Assembly (NCBI RefSeq): GCF_037201965.1 | Contig: NZ_CP147518.1 | Coordinates: 743,001 to 807,000, forward strand | DNA: 64,000 nucleotides | Reading direction: 5' to 3' | Source: Spirosoma sp. SC4-14 | GTDB lineage: Bacteria; Bacteroidota; Bacteroidia; Cytophagales; Spirosomataceae | In this document: positions 18,786 to 30,751 of the stretch, one piece after another | How positions within the stretch are numbered: position 1 is the stretch's first letter | Layout of the letters: each line of letters opens with the position of its first letter | The notes under the pieces: model-generated | What the model was told of the DNA's origin: nothing | Database searches by the model: none | What the model saw: the letters and a program-made list of their open reading frames with translations, nothing else | Program-made: the position numbers and the translations under genes

Positions 18786-19730
18786 TTACCGATGAAAACT
18801 TTCACTAACGAACTTCAACGCATCGGGCAAACCCGAACGCCAGTAGTTCCAGGTGTGCCCACCATCGCGAACGCGGTATTCGTGCGGAATCTTACGATCG
18901 AGAAAAGCCAGGTGTAGCATTGCATTGCCTGCCGATAGCGCATCGTCGTCGCCACAGTCGATATACCACCGTACTTTTATCAGATCACCTTCCGGTGCCG
19001 ATTGGGCCAGTGTGATTGGACTATTACGCTTCCAGGTAAGAGTCAGTCGGTTTTCTCCTTTAGCTGGCCCGCTAAAAACGGGAGCAAACACCGCATCGTA
19101 TCGTTCATCAGGAATACTGGCAAACGCTTCATCGGTGCGAATCCCGGCGCTTAGCGCTGCACAACCACTAAATAGTTCAGGATGGTGCATGGCCAGCGTT
19201 AACGACCCAAAACCACCCATCGACAAGCCCGAAACCGACCGGAATTCGCGTTGAGTACGGGTTCTAAACATTGAATCGATGTGCGGTATCAACTCCTGCA
19301 CAAACATATCTTCGTAGCGAATTTTATTCTGGTAGTCGTTGATATAGAAGGTTGTACCGGCGTCGGGCATTACAATAATCATTGGGGGTAATTCGCCGGA
19401 GCGGATGCCTGCATCGGCAATACGATCTGCTTCGCCAAACTGTATCCAACTGGTTTCGTTATCGCCATAGCCATGCAGCAAATACACCACCGGATAGCGC
19501 CGGTTAGAGGTATAATAATCTGGTGGCAGATAGACCGAGAATTTCACGGCCCTGTTGAGCATCGAACTGTTCCAGATCAGGCTTTCAAGCAGGCGGGTCT
19601 GGGGGGCCGATACAACCGGAACGGGGCCATTCGACTGGGGTGTTGTCAATTGGGCCCGCCGTCGGGATTGAGCTGAACTAAGCAGGGGGACAATCAAAAA
19701 AATAGAAAACAGTAAAGTGCGGAATGTCAT
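18786..19730 (-). CDS. secreted esterase, esterase D/feruloyl-esterase-like alpha/beta hydrolase
   Basis: The 314-residue protein has a signal peptide (MTFRTLLFSIFLIVPLLSSAQS) and an alpha/beta-hydrolase fold of the putative esterase (EstD/FrsA-like) family. The oxyanion region is YLLHGYGDNETSW, the nucleophile elbow is GLSMGGFGS with S170, an Asp lies in the IDCGDDD region and the His in GGHTWNYWRSGLP. Such enzymes cleave acetyl, feruloyl or similar esters, often on plant polysaccharides. It is divergent from a secreted beta-galactosidase, which supports a carbohydrate role. The exact substrate is unknown. Confidence 0.85.
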   Translation of the reverse strand: MTFRTLLFSIFLIVPLLSSAQSRRRAQLTTPQSNGPVPVVSAPQTRLLESLIWNSSMLNRAVKFSVYLPPDYYTSNRRYPVVYLLHGYGDNETSWIQFGEADRIADAGIRSGELPPMIIVMPDAGTTFYINDYQNKIRYEDMFVQELIPHIDSMFRTRTQREFRSVSGLSMGGFGSLTLAMHHPELFSGCAALSAGIRTDEAFASIPDERYDAVFAPVFSGPAKGENRLTLTWKRNSPITLAQSAPEGDLIKVRWYIDCGDDDALSAGNAMLHLAFLDRKIPHEYRVRDGGHTWNYWRSGLPDALKFVSESFHR

Positions 19731-19837
19731 GGGCTTTCTGGTTATAAGGCGAATAAATTTGTAAGAAATTTACCCAGTCCTGGAAATAGGAGTGCTTTGT
19801 AGCCGTTTTCCTAAAGAAGAACTCTCCTTTTGTGTAA

Positions 19838-23107
<3,270 letters not shown>

Positions 23108-23188
23108 CTAATTAAGTGGCGTTTCGGGATGTGTTACGTCATAAAGCGAATGGGCGACCAACCCGTTTAAGATGTATCGATTAATAGA

Positions 23189-23236
23189 ATTGATGATCAA
23201 ATTTTTTGTTTTAATTATATTAATTTGATCATCAAT
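23189..23236. repeat. perfect 15-bp-stem AT-rich hairpin
   Basis: The arms 23189-23203 (ATTGATGATCAAATT) and 23222-23236 are perfectly complementary around an 18-base T-rich loop. Each arm contains the palindrome TGATCA. It lies between the beta-galactosidase stop and the promoter of the response-regulator gene, so it may act as terminator or as a regulator-binding inverted repeat. Confidence 0.65.
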
Positions 23237-23254
23237 ATATTTTGTGTCTCTATT

Positions 23255-23281
23255 TTGAAAGGGCTTTATTACTTAGGTTTG
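23255..23281 (+). promoter_or_regulatory. candidate promoter of the sigma-54-type response regulator gene
   Basis: TTG at 23255-23257 and an exact -7 element TAGGTTTG at 23274-23281 are separated by 16 bases, a little shorter than the usual 19-21. The transcript would start near 23287, giving a leader of about 63 bases. Confidence 0.45.
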
Positions 23282-23349
23282 CAGTTGTGGACGCAAAATG
23301 ACTATTTTCGTCCCGGTGCTGTAGCACGCCAAAAATCATACCCACGCGC

Positions 23350-24501
23350 ATGGCCAAACTGATTATCGTAGATGACGAAAAGAGCATTCGGGCAGCTCTA
23401 CGTGATATTTTAGAGTACGAAGGCTACGAGGTAGACGAGGCTAAAGACGGCGAAGAAGGATTAGACATGATTATGCGCACAAACTACGATGTAGCGTTGT
23501 GCGATATTCGTATGCCTAAAATGGACGGGCTGGAGTTGCTGCTAAAGGCTCACGAAGCAAGTAAGGGCACCCAGTTTATTATGATTTCTGCCTATGGTAA
23601 TGTGGAAAATGCCGTTGAAGCCACTAAACGGGGAGCTTTCGATTTCATCACAAAACCACCCGATTTGAACCGACTTCTAATTACTGTTCGGAATGCTATT
23701 GAGCAGGCCAAGCTCGTTCAGGAAACCAAAACCCTTAAAAAGAGAATCTATAAACTCAACGAGATTGTTGGCGATTCAGAGCCCATTCGGAAGGTAAAAG
23801 AAACCATCAATCGGGTGGCGGCAACCGAAGCCAGGGTGCTGATTACAGGTGCCAATGGTTCCGGGAAAGAGATGGTTGCCAAGCAAATTCATGAGAAAGG
23901 CAATCGGTCGAATCAGCAACTGGTTGAAGTGAACTGTGCCGCTATCCCGGGTGAGCTGATTGAAAGTGAACTTTTTGGCCACGAGAGAGGAGCGTTTACC
24001 GGAGCCAGCGCCCGCCGTGTCGGTAAATTCGAACAGGCAGATGGCGGAACGTTGTTTCTGGATGAAATCGGCGATATGAGCCTGTCGGCTCAGGCAAAAG
24101 TACTCCGGGCGCTTCAGGAAAATAAAATTACCCGCGTTGGGGGCGACAAGGAAATTAAGGTTAACGTTCGGGTTATTGCGGCTACCAACAAAGATCTCCG
24201 GCAGGAAATAGCGAACGGTAATTTTCGCGAAGATTTATTCCATCGTCTGAGTGTTATTGTTATTCACGTACCACCGCTGGCCGAGCGTCGTTCCGATATT
24301 CCTCTACTGGCCGATAAATTCCTGCAGGATATAGCCACTGAGTATGGCGCACCACCTAAAGAACTAACTCCCGATGCAATGGTGTATCTGCAATCGTTGC
24401 CCTGGACGGGAAATGTACGTGAACTTCGAAACGTAGTCGAACGATTGGTTATCATGTGTGGTGACGAAATTACACTCGATGACGTAAAAGCATATGCCTA
24501 A
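23350..24501 (+). CDS. NtrC-type sigma-54 response regulator lacking a DNA-binding domain
   Basis: A two-component regulator that should activate sigma-54 RNA polymerase. Receiver domain residues 1-120 has the acidic pair D8/D9, phospho-acceptor D52 and K102. The AAA+ domain occupies about 138-375: Walker [11 protein letters not shown] (the usual GESGTGKE is altered), GAFTGA sigma-54 contact loop intact at 214-219, Walker B LFLDEIGD and the Arg-finger region. The protein ends at residue 383 just after the AAA+ lid ([12 protein letters not shown]), with no Fis-type HTH. It must therefore act without specific DNA binding or through a partner, as known for FlgR and CtcC-type regulators. No kinase is adjacent. 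Confidence 0.93.
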   Translation: MAKLIIVDDEKSIRAALRDILEYEGYEVDEAKDGEEGLDMIMRTNYDVALCDIRMPKMDGLELLLKAHEASKGTQFIMISAYGNVENAVEATKRGAFDFITKPPDLNRLLITVRNAIEQAKLVQETKTLKKRIYKLNEIVGDSEPIRKVKETINRVAATEARVLITGANGSGKEMVAKQIHEKGNRSNQQLVEVNCAAIPGELIESELFGHERGAFTGASARRVGKFEQADGGTLFLDEIGDMSLSAQAKVLRALQENKITRVGGDKEIKVNVRVIAATNKDLRQEIANGNFREDLFHRLSVIVIHVPPLAERRSDIPLLADKFLQDIATEYGAPPKELTPDAMVYLQSLPWTGNVRELRNVVERLVIMCGDEITLDDVKAYA

Positions 24502-24509
24502 AGGAATGA

Positions 24510-24566
24510 TTTAATGATTGAATGATTGAATTGTCAGCTTAAAATATCAATCATTCAATCATTAAA
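24510..24566. terminator. 20-bp perfect hairpin with tandem 8-bp words between convergent genes
   Basis: The arms 24510-24529 and 24547-24566 are perfectly complementary (20 bp, 17-base loop). The left arm is the 8-bp word AATGATTG twice in tandem. It starts 8 bases after the response-regulator stop and its right arm contains the last codons and stop (TGA, 24551-24553) of the convergent LuxE-like gene. It is suited to end transcription from both sides. Confidence 0.75.
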
Positions 24567-25624
24567 TTACACCCCCGCACATCGGAGTTGTCGAAACGGC
24601 CGATAACGCGGAAGTCTCCGTTTTCACCCACATATTGGCCTAAGTCCTGCGTTTCAATAAAGGAGCAGGAATCCAGATTAGCAAGGTCGATTACATTAAT
24701 TCCTCCGCTTCGTTTATAATTGCTAGGGTAAACCAGAAATGGGTCGTTAATGTCGCGGAGCAAAATACGAAGCGTCGAACTCACCCCAAACACGCCATTC
24801 CCCTGCGAATAGGCCTGCGAAAGTAGTTCTGTCATACCATATTCAGAATGGACGGACCGGATATTTAGGCGTTGGGTCAATATCGTGTGTACTTCTTCTC
24901 GCAGGAGTTCCTGCCGACGCCCTTTCATACCACCCGTTTCCATAACAATCAGGTTTGGGGCCTGTCCCAGAAACGATAAGTCCTCCCCCGATTCGGCCCA
25001 ATCCAGCAAACCAAACGTAACTCCAATGAGCAGAATTTTTTTCTGATCGGGTTGTTGTGTAAGTTGCCGGAGTTGTTCGGTTAGTTCAGTGTGGTTGTGT
25101 AGAAAAAAACCCGACTTTTCGGAACCGGTCTTTGCCATAAATCGCTGAACCATATACACCAGCGATGAGTTATTTCGTTCAAGATACGATGGTAGCAGGG
25201 CCAGAATATGAAAGTTGTTGAGTGGACCGTAGGTCTGCTCGAAAATATGCGTACTGATGGCGTCGTACAGATCCGTATCGGGCACATAATGACGACTGGT
25301 CTGGTCGGCCTGCGTGGTACCGCTACTGGCAAACGTAACCGTGTTGGAAGGTAGCTTAGCGCCGGTTTCGAAGCCGGTCAGAATCTGGTGTTTTTTGAAG
25401 AAACCGATCGGCATGAACGGTATCCGGCCTAGTTCAGTAATCTGATTGGGTTGAATGCCCAGGTAGTGCAGATAGGTTCGATAGATCGGATTAAACGCGG
25501 CCTGGTAACGGAAAATAGCCAGCGACAATGGTTCAAAAAACGACTGATCGATGGTTTGTGTAGTAAGAGTCAATACCTGCTGGCGTAACGATTGACGAAG
25601 TGAAGCTGCTTCTGGCAAAAGCAT
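24551..25624 (-). CDS. LuxE-like acyl-protein synthetase / PaaK-related adenylate-forming enzyme
   Basis: The 357-residue protein resembles the acyl-protein synthetase (LuxE) branch of adenylate-forming enzymes. The phosphate loop-like motif is TFASSGTTQADQTSRH near residue 95, followed by MPIGFFKKH (upstream), METGGMKGRRQEL and the HSEYGMTELLSQAYS block that corresponds to the YGMTE motif of the family. Such enzymes activate a carboxylic acid as acyl-AMP. No luxC, luxD or aryl-CoA genes are nearby, so the acid is unknown; many Bacteroidota carry such a solitary gene, often linked to surface-polymer synthesis. Its last codons lie inside a repeat hairpin. Confidence 0.82.
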   Translation of the reverse strand: MLLPEAASLRQSLRQQVLTLTTQTIDQSFFEPLSLAIFRYQAAFNPIYRTYLHYLGIQPNQITELGRIPFMPIGFFKKHQILTGFETGAKLPSNTVTFASSGTTQADQTSRHYVPDTDLYDAISTHIFEQTYGPLNNFHILALLPSYLERNNSSLVYMVQRFMAKTGSEKSGFFLHNHTELTEQLRQLTQQPDQKKILLIGVTFGLLDWAESGEDLSFLGQAPNLIVMETGGMKGRRQELLREEVHTILTQRLNIRSVHSEYGMTELLSQAYSQGNGVFGVSSTLRILLRDINDPFLVYPSNYKRSGGINVIDLANLDSCSFIETQDLGQYVGENGDFRVIGRFDNSDVRGCNLMIE

Positions 25625-25673
25625 TTTAAAATAGAGTAATAAAAACGTTTATCTGCAATACGAGTACAACAGT

Positions 25674-26225
25674 ATGCAACGACAACTAATTCAATCATAT
25701 CTTGTGGTGTTAGGAATTGCCCTGACGCTGTCGTCCTGTTTTAATGAACCGAATTACTCCGATACGCCCTCGCTTGAGTTTAAAGGTATTTTTAAATACA
25801 CCATCGCTGCCGGACAAGGGGTTGGTAAATCGAAGCGAGATTCGGTCGTTATTACTGTTGGTTTTAAAGATGGTGACGGAAATCTGGGCACCAACACCAG
25901 TTCGGCTACCTATAAAACCGATTCGGTGCATTACGCTCAGAATGGGGGATGGGGCAATTATCAGATCCGCACGTTTCGCTATATCAACAAACAGTATGTC
26001 GAATATCCGCAAACGGTCAATAATTTCCTGATTTTTCCTGATCTGACCGAAGGAAAGCCCAAAGGCGCTATTGAAGGAACGCTGGATTTTAACCAGATCT
26101 TTACGTACGGAACCACCGTGCAGATTTATCCCACAAAATTCATGATCAAAATTCGGGATCGTAGCCTCAATGAGAGCAATGTGATTGAGACCGATACCGT
26201 AAGTGTGCCCTTCCCGGTTCAATAA
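25674..26225 (+). CDS. lipoprotein of unknown function
   Basis: The 183-residue protein has a signal peptide with lipobox LTLSSC (Cys at 22), so it is probably an outer-membrane or periplasmic lipoprotein. The mature part is beta-rich and includes VVITVGFKDGDGNLGTNT, a run that resembles Asp-rich turns in Ig-like or calcium-binding folds. No family is recognised. It is divergent from the LuxE-like gene (49-base gap) and convergent with the kinase gene, whose stop lies 6 bases away. Confidence 0.7.
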   Translation: MQRQLIQSYLVVLGIALTLSSCFNEPNYSDTPSLEFKGIFKYTIAAGQGVGKSKRDSVVITVGFKDGDGNLGTNTSSATYKTDSVHYAQNGGWGNYQIRTFRYINKQYVEYPQTVNNFLIFPDLTEGKPKGAIEGTLDFNQIFTYGTTVQIYPTKFMIKIRDRSLNESNVIETDTVSVPFPVQ

Positions 26226-26231
26226 TAATCG

Positions 26232-27476
26232 TTAGTGTTGGGCTGCTTTTACTGAAGGCTGTGGTTCCACGGCCTTTGCTTGTTTATCGGTATGCAGAAC
26301 AATTCGGAAGGTGGTACCTTTGCCAACTTCCGAGCTTTTCACAAACAGTCGGCCGTTATGATACTCTTCAACAATTCGTTTGGCCAGCGTTAAACCCAAC
26401 CCCCAACCGCGTTTTTTGGTGCTGAATCCCGGCGAAAAAACCTTCTGCATGCTGGCCTTTGGAATGCCTTTACCGGTGTCGGTAATATCAATGGCAATTT
26501 CATTGGTAGGCAGTGGTAGAATGTTCAGTTTCAGTTCACCCACGCCTTTCATGGCATCAACGGCGTTTTTGCAGATATTTTCAATAACCCACTCAAATAA
26601 CAGCTTATTGATCTTAACCATCTGATTGGGCGGCAACTGACTCGTCATACTCATTTTTACTTTCGTAGAAATGCGTTTCGACAAATAGCCGGTAAACTGC
26701 CTTACAACTTCGTTGATATTTTCTTCTTTCAGGGTCGGTATTGAGCCAATGCTGGAGAAACGCGACGTAATGGTTTCGAGCCGCTGAACATCTTTTTCGA
26801 TTTCATCGGTAATAGATGGATCAAACTGGCCCGGATCGGAGCGCATATACTCAATCCACGCCATCAGCGACGACATAGGCGTTCCTAACTGATGGGCCGT
26901 TTCTTTGGCAAGACCAACCCAGACGCGGTTTTGTTCGGCCCGGCGCGACGAACTAAAGGCCAGATAGGCCAGAACGCCCAGAGCGGTCAGGATGGTAAGC
27001 AGCGCATACGGAAAATAAGTTAACTGCCGCAGCAGCTTTGAGTTGTCGTAATAAACCAGACCGCGTTCGCCATTGCCAATTTCAACCACAATGGGCGGAT
27101 GCCGCTTGCGCATTTCATCGATCTTATCCCGAAGAAATTGCAGCTTCTGATCGTCCGTTAAATTTTCGGGGAACTCAATGTTCAACGGCTTCGAAATTTG
27201 CCCGTTCGGGTCGCGGTAAATGGCAGGAACCGTTTTGTTGGCTTCCAGAATTTCACTCGTCACAAAAGTAAGATCTCCCGAATCGAAGTGGGCCGGATCA
27301 ACTAAATAGGCTATGCTTTTGGCGTATAGCTGCACATAATGTTCTTCCCGGTCTTCCAGCTTGGTAATTAGTCGATCTGTATAGAGCAACGATGCCGTTC
27401 CTACCAAAAGCAGGTTAAGAGCGACTATAATTTTCAGAATATTATTCTGACTATAAATATCAAATGATTTCAGCAT
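26232..27476 (-). CDS. sensor histidine kinase, membrane-bound
   Basis: The 414-residue protein (ATG at 27476; an upstream TTG would add 11 residues) has two transmembrane segments, about 15-33 and 156-174, flanking a periplasmic sensor of about 120 residues. The kinase core follows: H-box KETAHQLGTPMSSL with H195, N-box NICKNAVDAM, G1 DTGKGIP and G2 GWGLGLTLAKR. The sensed signal is unknown. No response regulator is adjacent; the HTH-less NtrC-type regulator at 23350-24501 is the nearest candidate partner, which is speculation. The AHQLGTP type of H-box is common among conserved Bacteroidota kinases. Confidence 0.9.
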   Translation of the reverse strand: MLKSFDIYSQNNILKIIVALNLLLVGTASLLYTDRLITKLEDREEHYVQLYAKSIAYLVDPAHFDSGDLTFVTSEILEANKTVPAIYRDPNGQISKPLNIEFPENLTDDQKLQFLRDKIDEMRKRHPPIVVEIGNGERGLVYYDNSKLLRQLTYFPYALLTILTALGVLAYLAFSSSRRAEQNRVWVGLAKETAHQLGTPMSSLMAWIEYMRSDPGQFDPSITDEIEKDVQRLETITSRFSSIGSIPTLKEENINEVVRQFTGYLSKRISTKVKMSMTSQLPPNQMVKINKLLFEWVIENICKNAVDAMKGVGELKLNILPLPTNEIAIDITDTGKGIPKASMQKVFSPGFSTKKRGWGLGLTLAKRIVEEYHNGRLFVKSSEVGKGTTFRIVLHTDKQAKAVEPQPSVKAAQH

Positions 27477-27824
27477 GGTTTTAGAGAGCCGCTTTACAGA
27501 TTTCGCCAAACGACTCTGTTCTGCAAAGAACCTTCATAATAGTATAAAAATAGATCAATAAGCAACGGATTATGTGATTGGTCCGTATTTAACTCACTAG
27601 TAGGAACCTATTTGATCTATAAACGGGAAAAGAGTATTAATTGTGCAAAACTGAACGACTCTTCTACCGCATCTGTTAGGAAATCAAATAGGATTCAACA
27701 AAGAAACATAGATTCTATTTGGATAAATTCTAAATAGAGCAACCGATTACACAGTCTGTTTCCATGTCCGGTAATTGTACCGTAATTTTGTGCTGGCTAG
27801 CGCCAACTAGTGTGATTCGCAACA
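27477..27824. other. divergent intergenic region between the kinase gene and hemA
   Basis: These 348 AT-rich bases carry the promoters of two divergent genes. A 10-bp inverted repeat is seen (CCTATTTGAT at 27607-27616, complement at 27683-27692, 66 bases apart), which could be a regulator site or chance. An exact -7 element for hemA is listed separately. No small gene or structured RNA is evident. Confidence 0.4.
27783..27790 (+). promoter_or_regulatory. candidate -7 element of hemA
   Basis: TAATTTTG matches TAnnTTTG exactly and lies 35 bases before the hemA ATG. No TTG is found at the proper distance upstream, so the promoter would be a weak or regulated one. Confidence 0.35.
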
Positions 27825-29123
27825 ATGTTAGAGACTTTTAAATCAATTAGTTTATCCCACAAAACAGCCCCTCTTCGGGTGCGGGAGCTAATTGCACTTA
27901 GCGAAGATGAAGCAAAGCATCTGATGCTTCGGCTGCGTGATTTTTTTGGGTTGTCAGATGTATTGGTTGTATCGACCTGCAACCGTACAGAAATCTACTA
28001 TGCGTTAGATCAGGCCAGTATTGGCTCGAATCTGAATACAGAAATTGCCCGGTTGCTACTGATCGAAAAAGGGTTGACCGACACTGACCAATATTTGCCT
28101 TATTTCCAGTTTTTCGATGTTCATACCGATGCCGTTACGCATCTGTTTGAAGTATGCGTTGGCCTGCATTCGCAGGTAGTTGGCGATATGCAGATTCCAA
28201 ATCAGGTGAAACAGGCCTACCAATGGTCGGCCGATCTGGGTATGGCGGGGCCGTTCCTGCATCGGTTGATGCATACGATTTTCTTTACAAACAAGCGGGT
28301 TGCTCAGGAAACGCCCTTCCGCGATGGTGCTGCTTCAGTATCCTATGCGGCCGTTGAGCTGATCGAAGAACTGGTTGGCAACAATCAGAATCCGAGTGTG
28401 CTGGTGATTGGCCTGGGCGAAATTGGAGCCGATGTGTGCCTGAACCTTCAGGACCGCAATCTGAAAAATATTACACTTTGCAATCGCACGCAGGCTAAAA
28501 CCGAAGCCCTGGCCGAAAAATATGGTTTTCGGGTGGCCGATTTTGCAAACCTGACCGACGAAATTCGCCAGGCCGATGTTATCATCTCGTCGGTAATGCG
28601 CGATGAGCCGCTGATTACGCCCACGTTGCTACAGGGCCTGAACGTACTGACCTACAAATATTTTATTGATCTTTCGGTACCGCGCAGTGTCGATGCCGCC
28701 GTTGAGCAGATTCCGGGTGTGCTGGTCTATAACATTGATCATATTCGAAACCGGGCCGACGAAGCATTGAATCAGCGGATGGCGGCTATTCCGCAGGTTG
28801 AAGCCATTGTGGCACAAGCCGTAGCCGAATTTAGCGACTGGTCGAAAGAAATGGTCGTTTCGCCCACGATCAACAAACTCAAGAATGCGCTGGAGCAGAT
28901 TCGTAAGGAAGAAATTGCCCGGCACATGAAGCACCTGACCCCCGACGAGTCGGAAAAAGTCGACAAAATTACGCGGGGTATCATGCAGAAAATTATTAAA
29001 CTACCTGTGTTGCAGCTCAAAGCAGCCTGCAAACGCGGTGAGGCCGAAACACTGATCGATGTGCTAAACGATTTATTCGATCTCGAAAAACATACGGCCG
29101 ACGATCCAAAACACTCTTATTAA
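27825..29123 (+). CDS. hemA: glutamyl-tRNA reductase
   Basis: Reduces glutamyl-tRNA(Glu) with NADPH to glutamate-1-semialdehyde, the first committed step of tetrapyrrole synthesis by the C5 route. The 432-residue protein shows the catalytic cysteine C52 in VVSTCNRTEIYYAL, the GDMQIPNQVKQAY block, the Rossmann NADPH site VIGLGEIGADVCLNL followed by CNRTQAKTEALAEKYG, and the C-terminal dimerisation helices. All genes of later steps are outside the window. A strong hairpin terminator follows. Confidence 0.95.
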   Translation: MLETFKSISLSHKTAPLRVRELIALSEDEAKHLMLRLRDFFGLSDVLVVSTCNRTEIYYALDQASIGSNLNTEIARLLLIEKGLTDTDQYLPYFQFFDVHTDAVTHLFEVCVGLHSQVVGDMQIPNQVKQAYQWSADLGMAGPFLHRLMHTIFFTNKRVAQETPFRDGAASVSYAAVELIEELVGNNQNPSVLVIGLGEIGADVCLNLQDRNLKNITLCNRTQAKTEALAEKYGFRVADFANLTDEIRQADVIISSVMRDEPLITPTLLQGLNVLTYKYFIDLSVPRSVDAAVEQIPGVLVYNIDHIRNRADEALNQRMAAIPQVEAIVAQAVAEFSDWSKEMVVSPTINKLKNALEQIRKEEIARHMKHLTPDESEKVDKITRGIMQKIIKLPVLQLKAACKRGEAETLIDVLNDLFDLEKHTADDPKHSY

Positions 29124-29152
29124 TGCTTTGAATCTAAACGGTTTTAGTAGTC

Positions 29153-29187
29153 AAACTCCCGAATCAATACTGATCCGGGAGTTTTTT
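29153..29187. terminator. intrinsic terminator between hemA and a convergent DUF4249 gene
   Basis: AAACTCCCG (29153-29161) pairs with CGGGAGTTT (29176-29184) around a 14-base loop and is followed by a T-run. It lies 30 bases after hemA and 8 bases before the stop of the convergent gene, so it can serve hemA and, read the other way, the lipoprotein gene. Confidence 0.82.
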
Positions 29188-29194
29188 ATGTTAG

Positions 29195-30493
29195 CTAATC
29201 GCGCCAGCCATCGGGTTTGAAAGGGGTTCTGCTATTACCCGGAACGCAAATTGCCGTGGGCGGTCGTGGTGGTCCGCCAAAAATTCGAATGTTGGGATAA
29301 GGGTAGATAGGCTCCGGGTTGGGTTGCCGTTGATTGAGTGCGAAAAACAACTCAGAACCTTTTTGGGTAGATGGTCCATCAGGATCGGTTTGCCCCAGCG
29401 GCAGCCCCTGCACATCCGTGCGGTCGATCCAATACCGGAGCGTTGCAATAGCCGATGCCGTAAAGTAGCCAATAATTCGTTGTTGTGGATTGGCAATGTT
29501 CAACACATTGCCAACCGGAGCCGATGGGGGAGAGTCGGTAAGCCCGTTTACGTTCTGGGTCTGGTCCTGAAACCGTTTGAAATAGGAATAAGCGTTTTGA
29601 GTCAGCGCCATCTGCCGAATTTCTACCAGACAGGCCGTACTGTCGTAATACGGAATCTGCGCAACGTTTCGATGCTGAATGGAATTACCATTGCTGAACT
29701 GATCGTCGAACACATCAATAGCGCTACTATATAGAATTTCCCAGCAGTCGGTGCGGCAGGGATAGTCGTAGGTATATAATCCCTGAATGAAGGGTGGCTG
29801 ACCCGATTCCCGGTAATTGATGGGCACAAAACAGTCTTCGTAAAGGTCGTTGCCGGAAACGTAGAAGGTGGCATCTTGGTAAACGTGCGGCAGAATATTA
29901 TTGACGGCATAAACTCCTTGCAGACAACTCCGGCACCAGCTTTGTTTTTCCCAGAGTTTCCATTCCCAGCGGTAATAGTTGTGCTGATTGGCTGGGTCAT
30001 TAACATCAATAAACACATCGTGCCCGGCCCGAAACTGACCTGGCAACTGCTGCCCAACGGGCAAACTGTTCAGGTTGAAGCGGGCGGTTGCATTAGCAAT
30101 AGGCGGGACGGCCTGCATTACTTCGGTTGCCGACCTATAACGGCTGCCATCACTGAGCGTAAAGCGAAGCTGGTAACTATGGCCAACCTGCCCCCGAAAA
30201 TCGCTGGGCAACTGATAGCTGCCCTCTTCGGTCTCATGAGCGATCACCACTTCCACCGAATCGACTACTACTTCAACTGTGGCGTTGGTGATAGGAGTCG
30301 AGCCAAACCGGCCAGTTAGTGGGTCAGCTTTTGATCGATTCAGGCGAATAAGCTGGGGCTCGGGCAGGTTGTTAATGGTTCCATCAATAACCATAATATC
30401 AATTGTCGAATAGATAGGCAAATCATAAGGGTCAGTACAACTACTTACTACCAGTGCAAAAAGCAATCCGACAATACTCGAAACAAAACGCAT
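29195..30493 (-). CDS. DUF4249 lipoprotein, copy 1
   Basis: The 432-residue protein has a signal peptide with lipobox VVSSC (Cys at 19). The DUF4249 layout is seen: an N-terminal beta domain starting with VIDGTINNLPEPQLIRLNRS, then SYQLPSDFRGQVGHSYQLRFTLSDG, and a long C-terminal part with paired cysteines (WCRSC, YPCRTDCWE, STACLVEIRQ). DUF4249 proteins are outer-membrane lipoproteins usually encoded beside TonB-dependent receptors, and their molecular role is not established. It is divergent from the receptor gene. Its paralogue at 33162-34484 shares a nearly identical 133-base patch. Confidence 0.88.
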   Translation of the reverse strand: MRFVSSIVGLLFALVVSSCTDPYDLPIYSTIDIMVIDGTINNLPEPQLIRLNRSKADPLTGRFGSTPITNATVEVVVDSVEVVIAHETEEGSYQLPSDFRGQVGHSYQLRFTLSDGSRYRSATEVMQAVPPIANATARFNLNSLPVGQQLPGQFRAGHDVFIDVNDPANQHNYYRWEWKLWEKQSWCRSCLQGVYAVNNILPHVYQDATFYVSGNDLYEDCFVPINYRESGQPPFIQGLYTYDYPCRTDCWEILYSSAIDVFDDQFSNGNSIQHRNVAQIPYYDSTACLVEIRQMALTQNAYSYFKRFQDQTQNVNGLTDSPPSAPVGNVLNIANPQQRIIGYFTASAIATLRYWIDRTDVQGLPLGQTDPDGPSTQKGSELFFALNQRQPNPEPIYPYPNIRIFGGPPRPPTAICVPGNSRTPFKPDGWRD

Positions 30494-30575
30494 ATACTTA
30501 CTATAAGACGGTAATTTAACGAGATTTAGTTGATATATAGCCCGAATTTCGTATAATAAATGAAAGGCCGTTTGC

Positions 30576-30633
30576 GGCTCAGGGCATAGGTAGATTCCCG
30601 AATAGAAATGATTTAGTTGTCATATCCTGAGCC
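30576..30633. repeat. 8-bp inverted repeat in the divergent DUF4249/receptor promoter region
   Basis: GGCTCAGG at 30576-30583 is complementary to CCTGAGCC at 30626-30633 with 42 bases between. It is the only clear symmetry in the region that must hold both promoters. It could bind a regulator or be chance. Confidence 0.3.
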
Positions 30634-30751
30634 ACTTGTCATTGGCAAACAAACCTAAAAGGTATAAGCTGGCCGGATACTAACTAAGCTATCAATGACT
30701 ACTTCGTAATGGGTAGTGAAAGTGTCGAAATTAAACCACACCGTTCGTTTC

